Assembly (NCBI GenBank): GCA_032158295.1
Contig: CM063243.1
Coordinates: forward strand, 434,001 to 498,000
DNA from: Pycnopodia helianthoides
Lineage: Eukaryota; Echinodermata; Asteroidea; Forcipulatida; Asteriidae
Length of the DNA: 64,000 nt
Reading direction: 5' to 3'
Below, one piece after another: positions 54,215 to 64,000 of the stretch; position 1 is the stretch's first letter, and every line of letters begins with the position of its first letter. The position numbers and the translations under genes were made by a program. The notes beneath the pieces were generated by a model. That model was not told where the DNA came from and searched no databases. It saw only the letters and a program-made list of their open reading frames with translations.

Positions 54215-54809
54215 TTTTTTTGAACATAACCCTACCAGTTGTGTATTCAAAAATGTTCATAATATGGAGGAAGGAAAACATGCAGTGACCCCTTGCACGA
54301 GTGTACAAAAGAATTGACCCCCAAAATGTTGGAAATGGTACATGTAGACGTGCATTTGGTGGAGGTGTGTTCTGCGTCTGCAAGGGGTCAATAATGGTAG
54401 ATTCATGCCGTGTCCGATGTGGCGGCTGCGGCTACAACTGGACCGTGTCATCATGCGTTTAAGTGTAGAAGGTACTTAGCAACACCCTTAGCAACAGTTG
54501 TAGCTGTAGCCGTAGCCGCCAATTCGGGTATAGCCTTTGCATGTACAATGAATACAAATATACATGGTTGAACATTATTGGTATATTGTATTTGTAGACT
54601 TGTTCAAGTACATGTACCAGTACTTGTACTGCAGAGCACATGAAAACAAGTGTATTGTAGATACTGTGCCTATCGAAAGATCTTCCATTGGGCTTGCTTG
54701 TACTGACGGAGGCAAAATCAAGAATGTATTTGATTTGTGGTTATATGTCTCTTTAGGGGTTATTATCAAATTGGTAATTAATCTCAAAATATGATGATCA
54801 TTAAGAATG

Positions 54810-55244
54810 TCTCTGAGCGGATAAGAGCACCGGACTCAAGCTCTGGTGTTTCTGTTCAGCAGAGTGTGGGTTCGAGTCCCGGTCGTGACACCTGTGTCCT
54901 TAAGCAAGACACTTAACCATTATTACTGCGTCCTTCGGATGGGACGTAAAGCCAATGGTCCCGTGTGTTGTGTAATGCACGTAAAAGAACCCAGTGCATT
55001 AGCGCTACAGTGCACTTATCAAAAAGAGAAGGGGTTTGCCCCGGTGTTCCTGGTTAGATTGGCTGTACGCCACAGCACCTTGTAAACCATTAAATGGTGC
55101 TATGTAAAGGAATAGGTCTAATACTTCAAAACGTAGCTCCACAATACCTTGCAAGAAAAATACTGAATACTGAAGTGCCTTGAGCGTCACTGAGTGACGG
55201 ATATGAGCGCCATATAAGATGCCACTATTATTATTATATTATTA
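54810..55244 (+). mobile_element. tRNA-Leu-derived SINE, full-length copy (MRCK intron)
   Basis: Head GAGCGGATAAGAGCACCGG and GGGTTCGAGTCCCGGTCGTG; body as in 38079-38482; tail GGATATGAGCGCCATATAAG followed by ATTATTATT. That tail resembles the LINE 3' end at 63140-63220, consistent with mobilisation by that LINE. Confidence 0.9.
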
Positions 55245-55838
55245 ACAATGAAGATAAACGTAATGCTGAATGCAATTGTAATTGTACTTTTACTGAGCCT
55301 TTGTAATTCAAATTATTCTTGTCAAATTCATTGTAATTCAAATTATTCCAACGACTTTGGTTTTAGAGGAAATGATTGTGATTAATGGTAAATTGTTGTA
55401 CAGACATTATTTCTAAATGTCTCAGGACTTTGTTTGTGACATTCTATTTTTTGTTTCTGCAAAGGGTTGAGTTAGCATACAGTACATACATAGTAATGTA
55501 TACAAACCTCCTCTGAAATGCATCGTGCATAACATGTGTACATGTATGTAAGTAGGCCATGAGGGTTGTTAGTTCGTAATAACATTTGTGCAGACAGTAA
55601 CTGCAGATTCTCTGGATGATGTGATTATAACGTTATCCCAAATCATAAAAAAAATATATTAAATAAAAGCTCAAGTGGAGTGCATAACACTTCCTTCATC
55701 TGGTTATGGTGTACAAACAGAAAGACTAAAAAATATATAGACGGAAAAAGGGATACATTTTGAAAAAAGATGAACACATTTTAGGAATTTTAGTAGTTAG
55801 AGGTTGGAATATTAATGGAAAGCTCCTTTGATGAACCT

Positions 55839-56030
55839 GGGCCAAATTTCATAGAGCTGCACGCAAAAAGCAGCTAAGCCCAACAAAATTATGCTTACCA
55901 GAATTTGGTTACCAGCCAAAAGCCATGTCACATGTACCATTTGTGACTGGCATCTTGCTTATTTTTACTTAGCAGGGAAATTTTTAAGCAATATATTTTC
56001 TGCTTCTGGCGGCTCTATGAAATTGGGCCC
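55839..56030. mobile_element. 'GGGCCCAATTTCAT/GCTTAAGCAG' MITE
   Basis: Ends GGGCCAAATTTCATAGAGC and GGCTCTATGAAATTGGGCCC; 192 bp; internal CAACAAAATTATGCTTACC and GGTTACCAGCCAAAA. Confidence 0.88.
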
Positions 56031-56173
56031 TGATGTTACAGAATAATCTTGGACAAAGAAAAACTGAAAATTGAATCTTTCTTTTTTCGAAAATGTATTG
56101 TAAAATTTTATACCCGGTGATTTTCAGCATGGAGTCAAACCCACAGTATAACTCTGCAAGTTCTCTGACAGCA

Positions 56174-56288
56174 GGGCCCAATATCATGGAACTGCTTAGT
56201 GCTTACTGCAGAATTCTGAGCTTATGGGGCCCTTTAAAGAAGGCTGTAAGTGTAGAATCTGCGGTAAACAGTGTCATGAAATGGGGCC
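56174..56288. mobile_element. Short relative of the GGGCCCAATTTCAT MITEs
   Basis: GGGCCCAATATCATGGAAC at the left and GTGTCATGAAATGGGGCC at the right around ~80 bp. Confidence 0.6.
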
Positions 56289-56299
56289 TAGATACACAC

Positions 56300-57896
56300 C
56301 ATGTAATAACTGTGTGCTGCAAAAGCCTTAAAAACTCTCTTTAAACTCTCCTTAAAATACCAAAGTGTACACAGTGGACAATTTTATGTGTCAATGATAA
56401 CCCATCATGCAGACAAAAGTTACCTCATGTAGAAATTTGTAACACCATAAAACATAATAATGGCAAGTTATGCAGTCTCATTATATTGTGTTGCGATCCA
56501 TTCCTTAAGCCACAATTGCGGTTCACCAATTTATTTTATGGGATGAGAAGTTACTCAGGTAAAAATAACTTAATTGACTGAGGGTATGGTAGTTCCTCAT
56601 GTACAAATCTCAGGGCTTCAGTACGTATGTTTGCCTGGCAATGCCGTCATGTACATGTATGTATAATATATGTGCATACTTGAACATGCTCAATTGAGAT
56701 TGTATTAAAATATGCCCTGCAGTGATTTCTCTGATATGTTATGAAGTGGTAATACAATGTATGTCTGCTGGTATAATAATGTTAATGCACTTTTATTTCA
56801 TGCATATTCTATGGTTGTCACCTACTGTGCACTTCTAAATGGGTTGTTTTGAATTTGTTTATTTATTAATAAGGCTGGTAGAGCATCAAAGAATTCCAGA
56901 TAAAAATGGAATGCAATTTAGTTTAATCACTATAACACAATGAGCACAGTATTCCCTTTGTCTTGCTATTGTTCTTTTTGCTGCAGTGTAATGAAATGAA
57001 GTGAACTGACCCGCATGCTTGTAAATATAAACAATGCTGACTTAAAACATACAGTGAAACTCTGGTTTAGAGGTACACATTGCTTACAGCAGGGTTTTCT
57101 CTAAACACAAGCTAGTGTATCGAGCCAATATGCACAAATTGGGGCCCATAAACAAATCAATTGTGATCACATTCACAAAAATCATACAATAAAACCATTT
57201 AAATGCTTCAGATTGCATCAAGTAAGAAAACATTCAGAGGACCTCGTTTCAATTCAGCTTGCTTCAGCCAGACTGGCAAAACTTGGGCCCAGAATTCCCC
57301 CACAGTTTTAAAGAATCTTGGAGAGAACGCTTTCATAATACAAGATGACGGCCAATAATAACTGTCGTCTTGCAATGACAAATCTCTTTTTTCGATGACT
57401 CTATACAAAGATAAGCAAACATAACTTCATCCAAATGAAAGCTTGTCGGAACCCTGAAAAGGTTTCATCGCTGTGTCATGCATATTCCACTATGCACTGT
57501 GATCCCCGTTTTGAGTACTGGTACTCTGCCTGCTGTTGTAAATTGGTAATGTTGATTGGTTTGATGGTTGGTTGCCGGTGACTCACCCAGACACATCAGC
57601 ATCATTAATATTAAAACTAAATACATGTAGGTAGCCATTATGTACACACATGGAGGATACAGTACTTAGAACAATGGGGGAACCTAATATAGAAATAAAG
57701 GGGTTGTCTAAGGTGGGGATTTATTAACGACGATGACTCAAATTTGTTTTGAAATAAATTTGCCATTAATCAGACGAGACCTTGTGTGGTTTTCACTGAA
57801 AACTTGCATCTCACGCCTCTACTTAATTTTACGAGTCAAACAAACACTTGACTGTACAAATTACATGTGTATCAGGTCGTGTAGTTTTTAATTGTC
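56300..57896. other. MRCK intron, no recognised feature
   Basis: AT-rich intronic sequence; no exon or repeat family recognised. Confidence 0.5.
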
Positions 57897-57900
57897 TTAA

Positions 57901-58274
57901 AGGGAAGGTATAAGATTGGTAATCACTCTAAAAATTAATGGCAATAAAAACACCAATTTCGATAGTATAAAGCATTTGAGAAATATTTCAATTCAAAATA
58001 ATGTGGAGGTGCAAAAAGATGTCAGTTTTTATCTCCCAAAGTATGAATCTGAGAAACGTTTCTGACCTGAGACGTTTCTCAGATTGTGTATTCGTATTAA
58101 GGATTTTTCTTTATGCATGGACATATTCGCTGCGGATTTTTGCGATATTTCAAAAACGCGACCACCTTTTGAAATGAAATATTCACAAGTTACATGTAGT
58201 TTTATTGTACATATCTACATTTAAGAAGAATTAAAACAATCAAACGGTCCCAAAAACCAAAGGTATACTTTGCC
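57901..58274. mobile_element. 374-bp TTAA-flanked TIR element (MRCK intron)
   Basis: AGGGAAGGTATAAGATTGG and CCAAAGGTATACTTTGCC are imperfect inverted ends; TTAA at 57897-57900 and 58275-58278. An internal hairpin pairs AATCTGAGAAACGT with ACGTTTCTCAGATT (58046-58085). Confidence 0.7.
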
Positions 58275-58278
58275 TTAA

Positions 58279-59600
58279 ATGGGTGTGTATTTTTGAAGAC
58301 CAAAATTGTCAGAGTCTGAGTCGTCTGCAATCGAGACAGCTTGCTTCCTGATCCTCCATTGTCAGTGAATATCCTCCCAGCACACGTGTCGTCATATTAC
58401 ATTCTAGTTAAAGATTAATCCAATTGCATGTGATTAGAGTTTGCTGTATTTTGTATTGAGACTTTGAATCGTTGTATCAGTCGGTGTTTTGTTTTCTCGT
58501 TAAACATCTGCGTAGACTGAGATTTTGTAACTTCACGATTATTATTTGAGGACAAGGGCCGAAGAATAGCAATCTAGAGGATTCCTTCCCAAACCTGAGT
58601 CTTTCTTTTCGCAGCCTGAGGCAGTGACACCTTTGTAATTCAGGTGCACGTATCACAATGTACACTAAACATTGATCGGGTTGTCCCAATCACCAGCAGC
58701 CTGGTCTCCACATAACAAGCTCATGAGGCATGTGTGGTATCAGGCTGTGGTGGCCTGTCTTTTAAACTTTGACCTTTCCGAAGGAAATTCCATGTGAATC
58801 CGACTTCTTTGCATGTATGTATGCATTGTGCATTCCTAGCATATCAGACAGCCAGGTTCCCCACATCCCTAGTCTGATACAACATGAAGGTTAGGGAATT
58901 AATTTTTGTCAACTTCATTTTAAGCTGCTTAATTTTGATTATGTTTACAAGGAGACTGACATATCGACAAGCACGTGTACTCTGTAAAGAAATTGACTAT
59001 GTTGATGGTCATCACAATTTATTGACTAATAGTGCAGAAGGATTTTTAAATTATTAAACGAGTATTGAAAAGCTCCTTGTTCTTTTGAAGGTTTTTTCAT
59101 TCCCTTAAAAAATGAGGACCCCAAAAACTGATCTTTGTGTCCTCTTTTAAATAGATTTTTATTATAAATACCAATACCTATACATTAACATTTATGCATT
59201 AGCCTTTAATGTAATCCAACTTTCAAAGCTTTTTTTGATTTGTTGTCAATTACCAAGGCAACTAGAATGACTGATTGTGAGGATTCATTATCCTACAATG
59301 CCAACCTTTTGACATATATGCAGGTACATGCTGTTTGTCTTCTCAAATTGTCACAGTCAATCACAATTTCTCCTTCCCTGGCTGAAGTCATCATGACTCT
59401 GACGAGGAATGTTTTCTTCCACAATCGTACCCTTTGTTTACTTGATGAATTGTGAATAAAAACACAGTTAGTCTTTAAGGACCTAACTCGTGAATAATGG
59501 GAATAATTAATAAACAATTTGGATTTAAGCGTTTTTGTCTCATGCCTAAATTATTCAAGACTGATACTTCACAGAGGCAATAGAGGGGACTGTCTCAGTG
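58279..59600. other. MRCK intron, no recognised feature
   Basis: No exon, element or motif recognised. Confidence 0.5.
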
Positions 59601-59623
59601 CCCTTGACAATTGCCTCCAAACC

Positions 59624-60187
59624 CCTGGCCATTGCCTTGTTGCCCTGGCCATTGCCTTGTTGCCCCTGGCCATTGCCTTGTTGCCCCTGGTCTTCCTGCC
59701 TTGCTTGTCCACTGGCCATTGCCCCCCCCCCCCCCTTGTTGCCCCTGGCCATTGCCTTGTTGCCCCTGGCCATTGCCTTGTTGCCCCTGGCCATTGCCTT
59801 GTTGCCCTGGCCATTGCCTTGTTGCCCCTGGCCATTGCCTTGTTGCCCCTTGCCTATGCCTTGTTGCCCCTGGCCATTGCCTTGTTGCCCCATGCCATTG
59901 CCTTGTTGCCCCTGGCCATTGCCTTGTTGCCCCTGGCCATTGCCTTGTTGCCCCTTGCCTATGCCTTGTTGCCCCTGGCCATTGCCTTGTTGCGCCCCTG
60001 GCCATTGCCTTGTTGCCCCTGGCCATTGCCTTGTTGCCCCTTGCCTATGCCTTGTTGCCCCTGGCCATTGCCTTGTTGCCCCTGGCATTTGCCTTGTTGC
60101 CCCCGGCAGTACCTCCATACTCCTGGCCATTATCTTGTTGCCCATGGCTATTGCCTTTATTGCCCCTGGCCATTGCCTTTATTGCCC
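59624..60187. repeat. 21-bp minisatellite, ~26 units (MRCK intron)
   Basis: Unit GCCATTGCCTTGTTGCCCCTG with variants (GCCTATGCC, 20-bp units with one C fewer, a 10-C run near 59730). Frames of 140-270 codons on both strands (59519-60328 +, 59555-60145 -) simply translate the repeat, as PLAIALL, GHCLVAP or WPLPCCP and, on the minus strand, GNGQGQQ. Confidence 0.95.
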
Positions 60188-60754
60188 CTTGAGTTTAAAT
60201 TTCCTTCATACGTGTATGTAGAGGTGCCCTTTACTGAAGAGAAACTGCCCTTAGTATCATACCTGCTGTATTGTGTAGATGTACAAGTTATTGTGTTATT
60301 CCTCACAGGCCTAAAGCAAGTTTCTTGAAGTGGAGAAGTCAGTCTTTCCTTAGTGAAAAGGCACCATAATGAAATTATCCATTTTATGAAAACAGTTCAC
60401 AAGAGGAAGGGTAGACAAGGCCCAGGGGCGCATAAGTAATTGGTCCTTTTCTAGGTGTTTGTAAACATATTAAGTGTACGATGATAATAAAAGGGTTCTT
60501 CATGTATTGTAAATGGTAACTAGTGTAAAATTCCTCAAAATATGCACTCTAAACGTGAGACCAACATGTTCACCACAGTTGTCTAAAAGTTGTCCTGCAG
60601 GAAATCATTTACAGACTCTTTCCTTGTATTTTTGATATTAGTCTGTTTGTTTTATTGTCTTTCTTTTTTCGCAGGATTGCTCTTTTAGATAAGGATTTGG
60701 TTTGCTTTTGGGCAATCCCTAGGCTGCTTTTGGTTTAAAATGTATTTGTACATA

Positions 60755-60903
60755 TCAGGCCCGTAACCAGGATTTATTTTTGGGGGGCGGCGAATGTGAA
60801 ATAAAAAGTACATCGGCGGGTTAGCACCGCCCGTCGCGCAGCAACGCAGGGGGGAGTCCCTCAGAAGTTGGATTTTGGCCCCCCCCCCTGGTTACGGGCC
60901 TGA
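60755..60903. mobile_element. 149-bp MITE with TCAGGCCCGTAACCAGG ends
   Basis: Perfect 17-bp terminal inverted repeats; a short GC-rich interior with G- and C-runs beside them. CAGGCCCGTAACCAGG-type ends are common in hAT-derived MITEs. No exact flanking duplication. Confidence 0.85.
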
Positions 60904-60953
60904 GACCATGTCAGGCCAAGATGCATAGTTACGATGCGGACTTTTCTGTTTAC

Positions 60954-61062
60954 CGTGGGGGGTTGGGGGGGGTTGGGGTTGGCAGATTTATTTGGGGGGG
61001 GGCGGATTTTTTTTTGGGGGGGGAGCGGACTTTAAAAAAAACAATTATTTGGGGGGGGGAGG
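60954..61062 (+). repeat. G-run cluster (G-quadruplex-prone)
   Basis: At least eight runs of 5-9 G within 110 bp on the plus strand, separated by T- and A-rich spacers. Confidence 0.85.
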
Positions 61063-61879
61063 TTTGATGAGTTTTAGAGTTCTCTGCTAGCTATTACAGG
61101 GAACAATAGATTGTATGGAATGTCACAGTCTAAACCCCGAGCAGACACGGTATATATTTGATACAGTTTTTGGATAGCAATTTGACCCTGACTGAGCCTT
61201 AGCAGAGTGGAGCTGTAATGTATCTGATGTGTCACAGTGTATACCTCTTAGTAGTTGCCACTGTATTCAGGGCGGAGGTTGCTAAGTGACGTTTAAACAC
61301 TAAGTAGAGTTTGTACCCGTTATTTATGACGATCCAACGACACAGTTAACCAGTTTGTTATAAAGCCAAGTTGTTTATCAACTCAGTAGTCACATATGAT
61401 TGTGGTTTGGTTTAGGTACATTTCCTTCCTTCATGCATATACATGTACACTCACAGTTGATCTATTCATATGACACCTTTGCCATAATGGTACCAAGAGT
61501 GGTTTAGCCTTGTTTGGAGAGAAATGAGCATAACAATAAATAATAAGAACAGTGACGTGTCCATAAATACATTTTGTATGTGCATGCAATGCAAAGCTTT
61601 CATATTGCATATGATTATCATATAGTCTTTTTGTATATCGTCGTGTCAGTGCATGTATTGTGCAAGTGTTGTATCTCCTAAGACAGCACTTGCGTTGAAC
61701 ATGAGTTTGAAATTGTCAAAATGTTGTATTCTCACTCTAAAAAGCCTGGGTTTACACTCAAAACAAGTACACGCCAAAATCCAACATTTTTGCATGGACC
61801 TTTTTTTTTTTGCAGAATCGAGATTCAACGTTTTTGCCAATAACCTTTCAAAATGTGTATGAAACATAGTTTTATATGT

Positions 61880-62045
61880 ATGCCTACATCCTTACGGACT
61901 GTGAAGGGGGTAACCCTGTTTCAGCCCCAGGAGTAGGTGGCAACGTACCCCTGGTGACAGTTGACTTGGGTCGACATTCCAAAATCAGTTTAGTCTATTC
62001 CTCACCTTTAAGTTGAAGTGGCCGTCCGATCTTGTGATGGTAGGG
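61880..62045 (+). mobile_element. SINE body fragment, second subfamily
   Basis: Matches the 3' half of 42546-42910 (CATCCTTACGGACTGTGAAG, GGAGTAGGTGGCAACG, GAAGTGGCCGTCCGA); the tRNA head is absent. Confidence 0.75.
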
Positions 62046-62343
62046 GATATCTCATAAAAAAAACAACAACAAACAAATACTGTGAGAGAATATTCTATGA
62101 TTTTACAAATCTTTGGAAAGTGCTGCCAATGGTTGTGTATTTTGTTTAAAAAACTGCTGCGACAATATTCAATATTAACACCAGAGGCTGTCCACCAACT
62201 GTTCATTGCATGAGATAAAACAACATTTGTCAGTTACTCACATGAATAATGTGCATACAAGTACAATACAAATCTGTAGTGGACATGAAAACTACATAAA
62301 TTGTGCGTACAACGTTGACATGTGCAAGTGAATTTTTATTACC

Positions 62344-62740
62344 GGAGCCCAGTTTCATGGCGTCACTTCCTGGGAATTCTGTGCTTATGGCCAACAGAAT
62401 TCTGTTCAGGGCTCAATTTCATAAAGCTGTTTACTGCTTAGCAAATTTTTGCACTTACATGTAGTACAGTAGAAAAAAACATGTGTAGGCAAAAGTGCAT
62501 TTCAAAAACAATTGAGAAGGTTTGGAATCGTGTATTGGTGTTCACAATGGATTTGCATTGTTGCATCACTCATTTACTAAACAAGAACCGTTGGCAAGCT
62601 GGCGGGCCTTTTGCTTTGCTTACGCTAAGCAGTGGTTATGAAATAACAATTCCGCTAATGGCCGCTCTGTAAGCAGAAAATGTCTGCTTACAGGCTTAAA
62701 GCACAGAATTAAGTGTAAGCAGCCTCATAAAACTGGACCC
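62344..62740. mobile_element. Composite of GGGCCCAATTTCAT-type MITE remnants
   Basis: GGAGCCCAGTTTCATGGCG at 62344, GGGCTCAATTTCATAAAGC at ~62405 and an outward CATAAAACTGGACCC end at 62740, with GCTTACGCTAAGCAG inside. Probably two nested copies. Confidence 0.55.
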
Positions 62741-62884
62741 AGGTTACATGTATAGTATTTACATCAAATCTGCAGATTTTGAAATGTATGTGAACATTCA
62801 CACCAGTTTTTTAGAAAGTGAAAATTAAACATAACTGCTACATGTACATTTTGTTCTTCTATTATGTAAATATCATCCAGTTCG

Positions 62885-63222
62885 TAATCTCCGCTCAAAA
62901 TTCAAGTCTCTTTTAGTATGTCCCTCGAATTTCACTAAATTTTATGGGGCCAGAGCTTTTGCAGTAGCAGCAGCAGAATTATGAAACATAAAACAAGTAC
63001 AAACAGTGAATTCATTTAAGACAAAGCTAAAAACACAGTTATTTTTGCAATAGCCTCCAGTATGTCTTACTGTGTTAACTAGTTTTTCATTCATGTACTT
63101 ACTTGTCTTTTTTGTCTTATTTTCATTTCTCTTGTATTTTTCATCTCAAAGCGCATAGAGACTTCCCTGTGAATGTGATATGCGCTATACAAGAATGGTT
63201 CATTATTATTATTATTATTACA
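62885..63222 (+). mobile_element. Non-LTR retrotransposon (CR1/L2-type) 3' end, 5'-truncated
   Basis: Decayed C-terminus of a LINE reverse-transcriptase protein: LRSKFKSLLV, FYGARAFAVAAAEL then, after a stop and a shift, TVNSFKTKLKTQLF, the usual order of conserved blocks before the stop codon in this clade. A 3'UTR ending GATATGCGCTATACAAGAA is followed by an ATT microsatellite tail. Confidence 0.75.
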
Positions 63223-63269
63223 TAATCAAAGTGATTATTCACCACTACTCCCTTCTCTTTCACAAAGTA

Positions 63270-63398
63270 GTAAGATTCCTCTGAAGATGAGTTGTCAATA
63301 TTGCCACACTGATCTGTATTGTGACATAACACTTTGCTTAGCAACTAAGATTGATACACATCTTAAGCTCAATCTTATCTCTTTGTGAAATCGAGCCC
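63270..63398. mobile_element. 'GGGCTCGATTTC' MITE, copy 2 (right end)
   Basis: TATTGTGACATAACACTTTGC and TTGTGAAATCGAGCCC match the 31181-31321 element. The left end is unclear. Confidence 0.5.
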
Positions 63399-64000
63399 AG
63401 AGCGCAGTTTGAAGCCGATGTTCACATTTACTCATTTGTATAGTTTTATTTGTGACAGTTGCGACTGATATTTTCACAAGGAGTTATAAATGCATTTCTC
63501 TTCAAGGTAGTATTTCCAACAGCCACGGCAATAAACAACATCTGGCCTCACATTCTCTGCTCTGAATTTTTAACTTGGCTAGAAGAAGATGACTAATTGA
63601 CATCTCCATGCCCAAGCAGGGGCTACGTGGATCGGCATCGTTCAGCTATAGTCCACAAGAATGTGCTCAGTAAAAATACACACACTCCACCGATGATGTC
63701 TCTGTAAAGGTTATCAAGATAGCTTGACCCCATTCTTTGTCATGTGTGGATTGTTGAGCTGGTGTTTAAATTGAGAAATAGTTGGGAATTAGTGAACAAG
63801 GATTTTGTGCGAGAAAATAAAAATAAAATTGAAGCTGAAGCGTTCATATTGGCGTTGACTCTCTAGGTTACAAGAAACAAACAATATATGTCGTCAAATT
63901 CAGCAATATTATGTACTTAGTTGTATGCTGCACTTGGAAGGTCTGTGTTGTAAAGCTTCACAATGCTGTTTAGAGTGAATGGTCTGTAATGTTAGCAATA
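63399..64000. other. MRCK intron, no recognised feature
   Basis: No exon or repeat recognised up to the window edge. Confidence 0.5.

Noticed and set aside
59519..60328. 269-codon plus frame and 196-codon minus frame as proteins
   Set aside because: Pure 21-bp repeat translation inside an intron.

Overview
The window is animal nuclear DNA: spliced genes with GT-AG introns, a tRNA-derived SINE family with LINE-like tails, many foldback/MITE elements and several minisatellites. An Ig/FN3 receptor tyrosine kinase sits beside an MRCK (CDC42BP-type) kinase gene, and the dispersed-repeat families have an echinoderm look (sea star or sea urchin). The phylum is an inference; nothing here fixes the species.

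Layout. 1-5.65 kb: a 127-bp satellite, interrupted twice by the same ~525-bp unrelated segment (a ~1.56-kb higher-order duplication). 5.7-10.1 kb: seven diverged copies of a unit that carries, on the minus strand, an exon-like ~91-nt core with splice-site-like edges. 10.2-14.6 kb: foldbacks, short tandem duplications and a few unassigned coding-looking fragments. 14.85-17.39 kb: a 39/36-bp minisatellite with few stops in any of six frames. 17.47-19.08 kb: a hAT-like non-autonomous transposon with an 8-bp target duplication. 19.1-24.5 kb: more diverged repeats, a TTAA-flanked MITE and one convincing minus-strand mini-exon.

25.3-43.4 kb (+): a complete receptor tyrosine kinase gene in about 18 exons. 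It encodes a signal peptide, three Ig domains, an FN3 domain, an 8-residue linker exon, a six-cysteine FN3-like membrane-proximal domain, a TM helix, a short juxtamembrane region and an apparently active kinase domain of FGFR/Tie type. Almost all ectodomain exons are phase 1-1. Two features stand out. A 71-nt juxtamembrane exon (exon 10) breaks the frame when included, giving a predicted 659-residue kinase-less receptor; skipping it gives a 951-residue receptor. And a 35-bp minisatellite of ~34 units begins exactly at the exon 13 donor, so the exon-end/donor sequence is repeated throughout the intron.

43.4-48.8 kb is intergenic, with a foldback carrying two histone-type 3' stem-loop sequences and a 518-bp TA-flanked foldback. 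At 48.86-49.29 kb (+) is the first coding exon of an MRCK-family kinase with three small uORFs. The rest of the window (49.3-64 kb) appears to be its first coding intron, filled with SINEs, MITEs, a LINE 3' tail and a 21-bp minisatellite; I found no second coding exon.

Exon boundaries, repeat copy numbers and families were read by eye. No alignment, transcript or database search was available.
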